Part shown: in pieces, positions 34,243 to 41,573 of the stretch
How the letters are laid out: every line of letters begins with the position of its first letter
Position numbering within the stretch: position 1 is the stretch's first letter
DNA from: Bartonella massiliensis
GTDB taxonomy: Bacteria > Pseudomonadota > Alphaproteobacteria > Rhizobiales > Rhizobiaceae
Assembly (NCBI RefSeq): GCF_902150025.1
Contig: NZ_CABFVS010000035.1
Span: 1 to 41,573 of the forward strand
Reading direction: 5' to 3'
DNA: 41,573 nucleotides
Notes under the pieces: generated by a model
Database searches by the model: none
Told to the model about the DNA's origin: nothing
What the model saw: the letters and a program-made list of their open reading frames with translations, nothing else
Made by a program: the position numbers and the translations under genes

Positions 34243-37200
34243 ATGGTTAATATTTTAAAAAGGTATAGATTTTTATTTATCACAACGGCGATTGTTTCTT
34301 GTTTACCAATCGTGAGTGTTAATGCAAATTGTGATCCAAACGCTCAGTTTTACAAATGTAATGATGGTAAAAAACATACGCTTAAAAATAAAAGCTATCA
34401 TTTAGAAAATTCTGGGGTAGTTTCTTCTCATTCCGATTCTATTTCAGCTCTATATGTAGAAAAACAGGGTACAGTTGTTGATGCTTCTCAGATAACTGTT
34501 ACGGGTGATGACTCAGATGAACTATACGGTTATGGTGCATTAGCAAAAGAGGGTGCTCGTCTTAATTTAAAAGATTCAAATTTTAAGAATATACCTGCTC
34601 TTCATGCTGAAAGTGCGGTTATTCGCATGACAGATGGCACTATTATGGGGATTTCTCATGCTATTTCTGCATTGGGTAAAGGAACAGATATTGCTTTAGT
34701 GAGTGTCAAGATTGAAACGACATCAAAAGAAACGGCACCAAAAGAATTGAATGGTGTAGAAGAGATAGCGCTGATTAGCAGTTTGGGTTCAAAGATTAGG
34801 CTGTCAGGGAGTACCGTTATTTTTAATGGGAAAGGGTCATTTTCATCACTTTATGGGGGAGAGTATAGTTTTGATAGTTCTGTCATTAAGGGCAAAGGAA
34901 AACAGAAAACTGTTATCGTTGGTGAGAGAAGTGTCAATAAGTTACCAGAAGCCTTTGATATCTCTCAAGGTGGTTTTGTTCAATTAAATAATAGTTCTAT
35001 TGAACTTAGTGATATGCATGGCTTTTTGATTAAAAATGCTTCAGGGAATGTGCATAATAAAGCTAGGTTGTTGAGGCAAGGATTTAATTTAGCTGATGTG
35101 TTTAAGAAGACGAATATTAAGATTGAAAAATCCAATATTTCTGTTCAGGGTAAGGGAACCTATGGTCTGTATTTTTATGGATTAGATTCCAATGATATAT
35201 GGGGCAATCTGAGAAATCTGGGAGCACAAGGCGTTGCTCTGGAAAAGACATCTGTTCAATTATCAAAGACAACTTTTTCAGTTCCAGAGGGGATCGCCAT
35301 TTATAGTACAGGAGATGCTGGTTATGGGGCTGATGCTACCCTTAAATTATCGGAAGATACAAAAATCTCTGGTGATTTGTTATTAAAAGCTGAAAATAAT
35401 TCTTCTCTTCGTGTTCAAGCCTATTCTTCTACTCTTAAAGGGGGAGCACGCATTGAGGATACATCTCGTATTGATTTGCAGTTAAGAAACGGTTCAACAT
35501 GGTATCTTACTAAGCGTAAATATCAAGGCTTACAAGAAGCGGATTTTACGGTTTCATCGCTTTCTACTTTAAGTCTTTTTGATAGTACCGTTGTTTTTGA
35601 GAAATATGTCTCTCAAGATTACCAAACATTGCATATTGGAAACAAAATAGACAATGAAGACGATATTCAAGCATTAGACAATATCGATAAAATAGCTGGT
35701 ATGAATGAGCTGCCCAATAAAATATACAGTGCAGAAGGTAATGCTCAGATTAAGATGAGCACATTTCTGAATAAGGATGGTTTATTTGATCCTCAACAAA
35801 CAGATCGCATTTTAATCTACGGGAATGTTTTGGGAACTACCCTTATTGGTATGGAGAAATTTTCCAAAACTTTAAATAAAGAAGCGGCCAGTAAAGGCAG
35901 TCAAAGTATTTCACTTATTCAAGTTGCAGGGACAGCAGAGGAGAGTTCTTTTAAGTTAGTCAATAGTTATACTGCGGTGAATGGTTTTCCTTATCAATAT
36001 AAACTTCGTGGCTATGGTCCAAGTTCTTCTTTTGGAAATGCGGATCCAAAGAATAGATTGGTTGCAGGGAAAGGAGATTTTTGGGATTTTCGTCTCGAAA
36101 GTGTTTACATTGGTTCCACGTTAGATTCTTCTGAATCTGCTTCTAAGCCAACACCGACAGTTATCCCCCCTCAATCTGAAGAAGAAAAGATCCCTTCTGA
36201 GCGACCAACCGAAACTATTTCGCCTGAACAACCTTCTACTGTTGAACCTCCGCTTATACCATCTACACCTTCTTTGCCTGGAGGATCTGAGCCATCTGAA
36301 ACATTGATCCCTACAGATTCTACGCTGATTCCTTCTAAACCTGTTTCACCTGAGCCTCCTGCTGTACCAACTGTTCCAGAGGATCCTTCTGCTGTACCGT
36401 TTGTTCCAGTTGAAACTTCTCCTGATGTGGTTATGCCCTCTAAGCCATCTGTTCCTGTCACTCCTTCGTCTACGGATTCTGTTATTCCTCCTTCTACAAC
36501 TGTTGAACCAAAGCCTTCTGCGTCCTCTGATCCTTTGGATCCTTCCTCTCATTTTTCTATAGCATTTGATGTTCAGCCGGAATTAGAAATTAGAGCTGTT
36601 GTTCCGCAATTGCCAACCTATCTGCTTTTACCAAATGCTTTATTTCATGCCGGTTTGATGGAGATGACCACGCAAAATAAGAGGTTAGAAACCATGCGGG
36701 GTGCTTTTCGTCCTTTGGGGAAAGATGATGAAAACTCAGCCTTTTTCCTACATGCTTATGGGGGAAGCCATCATTATGCTTCCAATTTATCGGCTTTTGA
36801 ATATGGTTATGGTGCTGAACTGGATTATAATGCGTTCCAAGCCGGTGTTTTATTAAACGAGATTGAGAGTTTATATAGTCGGACATTCTTTGGGGCTTTG
36901 GGAAATTATGGAAGTCTTTCTCTTGCTCCTCAGGATGTTGAACAAAGCAAAAAAAGCGCGTTTGATAAATGGTCTGTTGGTGCCTATGGAAGTCTGCAGC
37001 ATGATACGGGTTTTTATATTGATGGGCTGTTATCCTATGGTCTTTTTAAGGGCGATGTTTTGACGCTTGCACGGGGCAAGGTTGTGGCATTAAAGGGAAA
37101 ACAGTTTAGTGGTTCTTTAACGAGTGGCAGAACGTTTTCAATAGGCTCTAAAGGTGTTGTTTTTGATCCACAGGTTCAGGTTGTTTATCAACATCTTCAG

Positions 37201-37557
37201 TTTAATCCGGCATATGATATTGATCATATTGATGTTGATTTGGGAAAATTTCATCAATGGGTGGGGCGTGTTGGTGGACGTTTAAGTAAGACACTTCATG
37301 TTTCTGAAGAGGGACGTGTTGTTTCTTTTTATAGTAAGCTTTCTTATTTGCATAGTTTTGAAGAGAAGCAATTTGTTTCTTTTAAAGATGATTTCCAGTT
37401 AGGTTCTTTTGGTTCATCTGTGGAAGCAGGGCTTGGGTTTAATGCGCGTCTCTCATCAAAACTTTCCCTTCAAGGAGATGTTACTTATCAACATAGATTA
37501 AAGAAAGTTGGTTTTTCGGGAGTGAGTTTCTCTGCTGGATTACGTTGTCTTTTTTAA
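34243..37557 (+). CDS. AT6: autotransporter with long proline-rich hinge
   Basis: About 1104 residues from ATG 34243, where MVNILKRYR matches the other signal peptides; the frame is open further upstream but has no family sequence there. The signal peptide ends near 'VSVNA', followed at once by 'QFYKCNDGKKHTLKNKSY'. The passenger shows 'GDLLLKAENNSS', 'YQTLHIGNKID', 'DRILIYGNVLGTT' and 'LIQVAGTAEESSFKL'. A hinge of roughly 140 residues rich in Pro, Ser and Thr (36140-36560) precedes 'VVPQLPTYLLLPN' near residue 785. The barrel is at about 840-1104 and ends 'AGLRCLF' instead of the usual 'GGLRYRF'. The hinge is far longer than in its sisters and may lift the passenger from the membrane. No copy of the shared promoter was found upstream. 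Confidence 0.93.
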   Translation: MVNILKRYRFLFITTAIVSCLPIVSVNANCDPNAQFYKCNDGKKHTLKNKSYHLENSGVVSSHSDSISALYVEKQGTVVDASQITVTGDDSDELYGYGALAKEGARLNLKDSNFKNIPALHAESAVIRMTDGTIMGISHAISALGKGTDIALVSVKIETTSKETAPKELNGVEEIALISSLGSKIRLSGSTVIFNGKGSFSSLYGGEYSFDSSVIKGKGKQKTVIVGERSVNKLPEAFDISQGGFVQLNNSSIELSDMHGFLIKNASGNVHNKARLLRQGFNLADVFKKTNIKIEKSNISVQGKGTYGLYFYGLDSNDIWGNLRNLGAQGVALEKTSVQLSKTTFSVPEGIAIYSTGDAGYGADATLKLSEDTKISGDLLLKAENNSSLRVQAYSSTLKGGARIEDTSRIDLQLRNGSTWYLTKRKYQGLQEADFTVSSLSTLSLFDSTVVFEKYVSQDYQTLHIGNKIDNEDDIQALDNIDKIAGMNELPNKIYSAEGNAQIKMSTFLNKDGLFDPQQTDRILIYGNVLGTTLIGMEKFSKTLNKEAASKGSQSISLIQVAGTAEESSFKLVNSYTAVNGFPYQYKLRGYGPSSSFGNADPKNRLVAGKGDFWDFRLESVYIGSTLDSSESASKPTPTVIPPQSEEEKIPSERPTETISPEQPSTVEPPLIPSTPSLPGGSEPSETLIPTDSTLIPSKPVSPEPPAVPTVPEDPSAVPFVPVETSPDVVMPSKPSVPVTPSSTDSVIPPSTTVEPKPSASSDPLDPSSHFSIAFDVQPELEIRAVVPQLPTYLLLPNALFHAGLMEMTTQNKRLETMRGAFRPLGKDDENSAFFLHAYGGSHHYASNLSAFEYGYGAELDYNAFQAGVLLNEIESLYSRTFFGALGNYGSLSLAPQDVEQSKKSAFDKWSVGAYGSLQHDTGFYIDGLLSYGLFKGDVLTLARGKVVALKGKQFSGSLTSGRTFSIGSKGVVFDPQVQVVYQHLQFNPAYDIDHIDVDLGKFHQWVGRVGGRLSKTLHVSEEGRVVSFYSKLSYLHSFEEKQFVSFKDDFQLGSFGSSVEAGLGFNARLSSKLSLQGDVTYQHRLKKVGFSGVSFSAGLRCLF

Positions 37558-37583
37558 AAGAGATCCACGGTGTGTTTTTATAT

Positions 37584-37611
37584 AAAAGGCAAAAAAATCT
37601 TTTGCCTTTTT
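37584..37611 (+). terminator. Rho-independent terminator after AT6
   Basis: AAAAGGCAAAA pairs with TTTTGCCTTTT around a short loop, ending in a T-run, about 27 bases after the AT6 stop. Confidence 0.8.
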
Positions 37612-38098
37612 AATCTCTTAAAATTTTATTTGCTTCATCAATGTGGTGATTACTTTGATATAAAAAGTTATAAGAAATGCTTTCTTTGATTTATGATTAA
37701 AAAATACTCAATCTGCTTTGTTGCTATGCGATAAGGAATTTTTCTACAATTTGTGATGTTACGATATGCGGATAGATTTCATTGTAAATATGAGAAACTT
37801 GAATGTTGAATTTGTAGCACTCTTTTTCAAAAAAGGAGATATTGGTGGTTGTTTGTGGCAATACTAAGCCTAGGATGAAGATTGGTTTTTAGGCGTTTTT
37901 TTAAGAGTTTTTTAAGTTATTTTTGTCCGTTTCTTTATTCATTTTTGTAGATCACACGTTTAAATTTTGTGGTCTTTATGCATTATTTTGAATTTTTTTT
38001 GAGATAGGAATGTAACGTTATATAAAATATAAACTGTATTTACATTTTTATCCGTTCATATGTTTATTGTCTTTTTTCCTTTTAGGATTTTTACTTAA
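37612..38098. other. Intergenic region after AT6
   Basis: AT-rich DNA with no supported gene, between the AT6 terminator and the orphan leader. Confidence 0.45.
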
Positions 38099-38145
38099 GT
38101 ATTTGGGATAAATAATTTTTTAGAAAATACAAAGAGAGTTTGAAG
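38099..38145 (+). promoter_or_regulatory. Orphan copy of the autotransporter leader
   Basis: GTATTTGGGATAAAT (38099-38113) and AAATACA (38125-38131) match, in order and spacing, the region upstream of AT3 (24363-24398). The -35 and -10 positions are degraded (TTTTTA, TTGAAG) and no autotransporter follows, so it looks like the leftover of a deleted family member. Confidence 0.5.
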
Positions 38146-38934
38146 GTCAAATTATCATAAAAAGTAAAGGATGCTTTGTTATATTTTTACAATTGTTTTT
38201 CTCATTTGCCAATGAGAAATGCTAGAAGCTGTTGTGATGATATACAGTTATTATTTTATTGCTGTAATGAGTGGGTATCATCATTCTATTTCCCTGCTTC
38301 AATGTTTCAATATTGCGCAAAATTTAATACTCGAAAGTGTTTATAAGAAGTATTTTAGTTTTTTTTAAATTTTTTGTTTCTACATGGGCTCTTCTCTGTT
38401 TGTACATGTGCAAGAAAATGATTTGGATTGATTGAATATAAACAGATTTGAAATAAGAGATTTTTACGATTTTAGCGGCTTTTATTCGGCATGTAAAACG
38501 ATGAGCACTCTTTATTAAAGCAATTTGATCTGTCTAGACAATAAACCGGATTGTTGGTCAGAGCTGACAGAGAACACTTTACTTTTTGTGGTATGGTGTG
38601 GTGGTCAAAAGATTTTTATTGAGAAAAATAGTGTTGATTTCCCTTTATCTGATCGTAGGAATAAATAAGCCTTTTCGATGATACTATAAGCTTTATTTTT
38701 CTGAGGTTGTGAAAAAGTGCCTTTATGGGAATATGCGGCTCATGGCATAGGTTATGATAGAAAGAGATGGTTTTGTAGGCGATGGGATATTCTGTCTTGG
38801 GGGTGTTGTTTTTATTCTTTATTATGGGATAATTTACTATTATTAATCAATATACTGCTGTTATAGTAAAGGGATAGGTGTGCTCTCATTCTATTTATGT
38901 TTTTGGCCTCTATCCTTCATTTTGGGGAACGTTT
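38146..38934. other. Non-coding region before the integrase remnant
   Basis: No gene is supported. It contains the perfect palindrome TGTCTAGACA (38531-38540). I see no decayed autotransporter or phage frame that I can name. Confidence 0.45.
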
Positions 38935-39595
38935 TTATCGCGTCAAGAGTGCGTTTTTACGGATTGCATTTTTTGTCTACAAAGATGCCATATTATCTTC
39001 CGTTTAGCCAAAGAATGCTTTCAATTGTGATATTGTTGTTCTTGAGTTTACTGCATTTTTTGCGGCTAAGTTTTCTTAAGCTATCGGCTGATTTGTTAAT
39101 CCACGCTTGTGGCTCATGTATTGTAAAACGCCCTTCCAAAACTGATTTTGGGTATGTTTTTTCGTGTTTATCGCAAATAAATGTTTTATCACGCATAGGA
39201 CCAATTTTAAGGGTTTGGGTTAGTTTTGGGAAAATAGGTAGAAAAATATCTGTTTTACATTGGCTTTTTTCTGTTTTGATATGATCTTTAACATTTTCTC
39301 AATCAAGGTGAACCGCATCACTATAATGCAAGCCCGTATACCAGAACATTAATTCAAACGTGTTTATGCGTCTTATGGTGCACCATCTTTGATCATATTT
39401 CTCAACATCTTTTTCTGTTTAAACAGGAAAGCTGCCTTTATTTTTGAGAGTTTTTTTGACACTTCAAGTTGGATTATGTTCCAAAAGACCTTGTCAATTT
39501 CCCCATTAAAAAGCCCATTAAGTCTTTTAAAAAAACTCTCGCGCCATTGCTGACGTTTCTTTACGCTGTTTAATACCAGCTGTAATATATTTCAT
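38935..39595 (-). pseudogene. Tyrosine recombinase (phage-type integrase) pseudogene
   Basis: Reverse-strand remains of an integrase core domain. From 5' to 3' one can read 'MKYITAGIKQRKETSAMAR', a frame change, 'ESFFKRLNGLFNGEIDKVF', a frame change, 'GSFPV' stop 'TEKDVEKYDQRW', 'ELMFWYTGLHYSDAVHLD' stop 'ENVKDHI', 'MRDKTFICDKHEKTY', 'INKSADSLRKLS', a frame change, and 'MASL' stop 'TKNAIRK'. In intact relatives the last part is MASLYT, so the TAG at 38977-38979 replaces the catalytic tyrosine. The Arg of TGLR is His and the His of the HxxR motif is Asp. The enzyme is therefore dead by several routes. It is consistent with an old integrated element at this end of the autotransporter array. Confidence 0.8.
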
Positions 39596-39818
39596 TTCCA
39601 ATGACTTACTATAGCAATGCTAAAAGGTCAAAAAACATATTTTTTAACCTTTTCTTGTCTAAAGGGGGATAGGAAAATGAAAGATTTCATGATTTATAAA
39701 GACTTTGGGGATTTTGGAAGGGGGAGGATTTTTTTGATTTCTGTGAGTTTTAGAGATGTGCGGGGGCGTGAGATGTCGTGGATATTTTTATCGGTGATAG
39801 TACTTGTTGGTGCTTGGC

Positions 39819-40796
39819 TTAATCAGGGATATTGATCATACCACATTCACCATTTTCGCTGCCGAAAGTGAGGTTGTGCCCTGTCTGATCCCAGTTGAGT
39901 GCTGAGATAGCGCTTTTTCCATATCCTTTGAGAAGAATTTCTTTTTCATCACGAAAATGTGCCGCTAAAATCATTCCATCATTAAAACCTATGGCGACAA
40001 TTTCTTGGCTTGGGTGGCATGAAACGGTGCTAACGAGTGCATTTGCTCGTGTTCCAAGTTCTAGGGGGGCTTTTCCCATGGGGCCGTCTTTTGTATGAAA
40101 GGGCCAAACAATTGCGGCAGAGGCTCCTGATGTTGCGAGCCATTTTCCTTTTGCGCTCCAAGACCAGCTTTTGACTTTGCTTGGATAGCCACTCATCCGT
40201 AAGTGTTGATGATCACTAAGACGCCAGCCGTGCAAGGCGTTTTCTTGCATCGTGGAAATGACATAGCGGTTATCGGGGGAAAAGGTGACGCCACAATGCG
40301 CTCCTTTCCAGACCAATGTGGTGGGCGATGTTTGCGTTGAGAGCCAATGAAGTGTAACGCCATTGTAATGGGCAACGGCAAGTCGTAAACCCTTTGGAGC
40401 AAACGCTAGACCTTCTATACTGCGTTCATGTGTGAGTTCTTGTTGTTCTTTTCCCACATGTACAAATGCAAGACGTGCAGAAGAAAAAGCAAAAGCTTTT
40501 TGGGGGCCAAAAGCAACGTTGCTTATCCATTTGCGTTCTTTTTGACTAAGTAGTTCTGTGTGACCACCTTCTGTTGTTTGACAGACTTTTCCATCTTCTC
40601 CCCCGGTGATGATCGCGGTATTGTCATGGGAAAAATGACTTGAAATTATTCCTTGGTGAACTTCAAAAATTTGTGGGGTTGGGGTTAAAAAAACAATTAA
40701 ACCTTCCACGGAAACAAAGGCTGGTTTATTGCCTATAAAACCACAAGAAAGGCAGTAACTTTGGAGATCATAATAGGTAATGTTTGGCATTGTCAC
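39819..40796 (-). CDS. WD40-repeat protein
   Basis: A 325-residue protein made of WD40-like repeats, each about 40 residues with a beta-propeller pattern ('GIISSHFSHDNTAIITGGEDGKV', split here as GIISSHFSHDN / TAIITGGEDGKV; 'GVTFSPDNRYVISTMQ'; 'SWSWSAKGKWLATSG'; 'ALNWDQTGHNLTFGSENGE'). There is no signal peptide or membrane segment, so it is cytoplasmic. It follows the CobW-type GTPase gene by 12 bases and is probably co-transcribed with it. This gene pair is a common arrangement in Rhizobiales, where it is linked to metal, mainly zinc, homeostasis. A scaffold role for the GTPase is possible. No enzyme motif is visible. Confidence 0.88.
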   Translation of the reverse strand: MTMPNITYYDLQSYCLSCGFIGNKPAFVSVEGLIVFLTPTPQIFEVHQGIISSHFSHDNTAIITGGEDGKVCQTTEGGHTELLSQKERKWISNVAFGPQKAFAFSSARLAFVHVGKEQQELTHERSIEGLAFAPKGLRLAVAHYNGVTLHWLSTQTSPTTLVWKGAHCGVTFSPDNRYVISTMQENALHGWRLSDHQHLRMSGYPSKVKSWSWSAKGKWLATSGASAAIVWPFHTKDGPMGKAPLELGTRANALVSTVSCHPSQEIVAIGFNDGMILAAHFRDEKEILLKGYGKSAISALNWDQTGHNLTFGSENGECGMINIPD

Positions 40797-40808
40797 TCAT
40801 TTTATGCG

Positions 40809-41573
40809 TTATGCGCAATTTTCAAAATCAAATTTTAACTTTTCAGCATCAAGAGAGCGTCCGATAAAAACAAGGCGGCTTTCTCGTTTTTCATCTTCAC
40901 GCCATGGGCGTTGGTGTTGTCCCTCAAGAAGCATATGAATGCCTTGAATGACATAACGATCATCATCCCCTTGAAAGGCAAGAATACCTTTAAGACGCAA
41001 GATATCAGGTCCTTGTTGCTGCGTAAGCTGTTGGATCCAAGGGAAAAACTTTTCTGGTTGTAGAGCCCCTGTTTTTAAACTTACAGAAGTAATGGTAATA
41101 TCATGAATGGGGGAGGCATGATGATGATGATCATGATGGTCATGATGACAGTCGGGACCACAGACATGGTCGTCATGTTGGTCTGTATCTCCGTGATCAA
41201 GAAAATGGGGATCATGGTCGAGCGTTCGTTGGAGATCAAAGAAACCACGATTGAGAAGTTTATCAAGAGGGATATTGGTCCGCTGGGTTGTATAGAGTAT
41301 AGCGCGAGGATTAATGGCCAGAATAAGAGATTCAGCATGGGCACGTTCTTGTGCGGTGCTAAGGTCAATCTTATTTAAAAGAACGATATCTGCAAAGGCA
41401 ATTTGCTCTTCAACTTCACGACTTTTTTTCAGTTGAGAGGGTAAATGCTTTGCATCAACGACCGCTATGACACTGTCGAGAGCTGTTTTTTCATGGACAG
41501 TATCATCCATGAAAAAGGTTTGAGCAACTGGAACGGGATCAGCAAGTCCTGTTGTTTCTATAATAATCGCATC
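40809..41573 (-). CDS. CobW/COG0523-family GTPase (5' end outside the window)
   Basis: The C-terminal 254 residues of a G3E-family GTPase; the N-terminus with the P-loop lies beyond the window edge. The frame is open to base 41573, beginning 'DAIIIETTGLADP', the usual switch region. The guanine-specificity motif 'LLNKIDL' follows. A His/Asp/Cys-rich segment ('DHVCGPDCHHDHHDHHHH', about 41125-41190) is a likely metal-binding loop. The CobW C-terminal domain follows ('LRLKGILAFQGDDDRYVIQG'). Such proteins act as metallochaperones that insert zinc or cobalt with GTP hydrolysis. The internal ATG at 41510 is not the start. It is followed 12 bases later by the WD40 gene. Confidence 0.93.
   Translation of the reverse strand, partial: DAIIIETTGLADPVPVAQTFFMDDTVHEKTALDSVIAVVDAKHLPSQLKKSREVEEQIAFADIVLLNKIDLSTAQERAHAESLILAINPRAILYTTQRTNIPLDKLLNRGFFDLQRTLDHDPHFLDHGDTDQHDDHVCGPDCHHDHHDHHHHASPIHDITITSVSLKTGALQPEKFFPWIQQLTQQQGPDILRLKGILAFQGDDDRYVIQGIHMLLEGQHQRPWREDEKRESRLVFIGRSLDAEKLKFDFENCA

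Noticed and set aside
36171..36552. Two reverse-strand open frames, one Gly/Ser-rich and one Arg-rich
   Set aside because: They are antisense shadows of the Pro/Ser/Thr-rich hinge of AT6.
38880..39284. Forward open frame of 134 codons with many hydrophobic residues
   Set aside because: It is antisense to the integrase remnant, whose reverse-strand frames show clear family motifs.
39617..39835. Forward open frame of 72 codons before the WD40 gene
   Set aside because: No family features, and its end runs into the converging WD40 gene; more likely chance.
41103..41378. Forward open frame with many Met residues
   Set aside because: It is antisense to the His-rich loop of the CobW-type gene; the Met run is just the complement of His codons.

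Overview
The window looks like a chromosomal segment of a Bartonella species (Alphaproteobacteria, Hyphomicrobiales). The DNA is AT-rich, and it carries a row of large pertactin-like autotransporters with the 'VPQVPTYLLLPNALFHAGLM' type linker typical of that genus. A CobW/WD40 pair and decayed prophage genes of Rhizobiales type are also present. The genus is inferred from protein recognition; I could not run a search, and I do not name a species.

Layout. (1) 419-5778, + strand: a complete five-gene peptide/opine-type ABC importer operon (binding protein, two permeases, two ATPases). (2) 6393-9451, - strand: an autotransporter gene (called AT0 here) broken by a frameshift and an in-frame TGA, with a hairpin covering its ribosome binding site. 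(3) About 9840-10628: a 3' fragment of a phage late-control gene D homologue next to a tRNA-Gln(CTG). (4) 10694-14401, - strand: a four-gene FatB/CeuE-type siderophore importer. (5) 14602-37557, + strand: five autotransporter genes and one autotransporter pseudogene in the order AT1, AT2, AT3, AT4 (broken), AT5, AT6. (6) 37558-39818: a gene-poor stretch with an orphan copy of an autotransporter leader and a decayed tyrosine recombinase whose catalytic tyrosine codon is a stop. (7) 39819-41573, - strand: a WD40-repeat protein and a His-rich CobW-type GTPase that runs off the window.

The main interest is the autotransporter array. The members share a signal peptide, a right-handed beta-helix-type passenger, an autochaperone-like module and a C-terminal beta-barrel, but they differ strongly in the outer passenger and in the hinge before the barrel. 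Poly-G runs of 7-10 bases sit inside or just upstream of several members, a pattern expected of phase-variable contingency loci. Three members share a recognisable promoter (TTTACA, 17 bp, TA-rich -10) with a conserved AAATACA in the spacer. AT1 appears to be a fusion of two passengers on one barrel. AT0, AT4 and the orphan leader show that the family is expanding and decaying at this site. Together this suggests a variable surface/secreted-protein locus, flanked by nutrient importers and phage debris.
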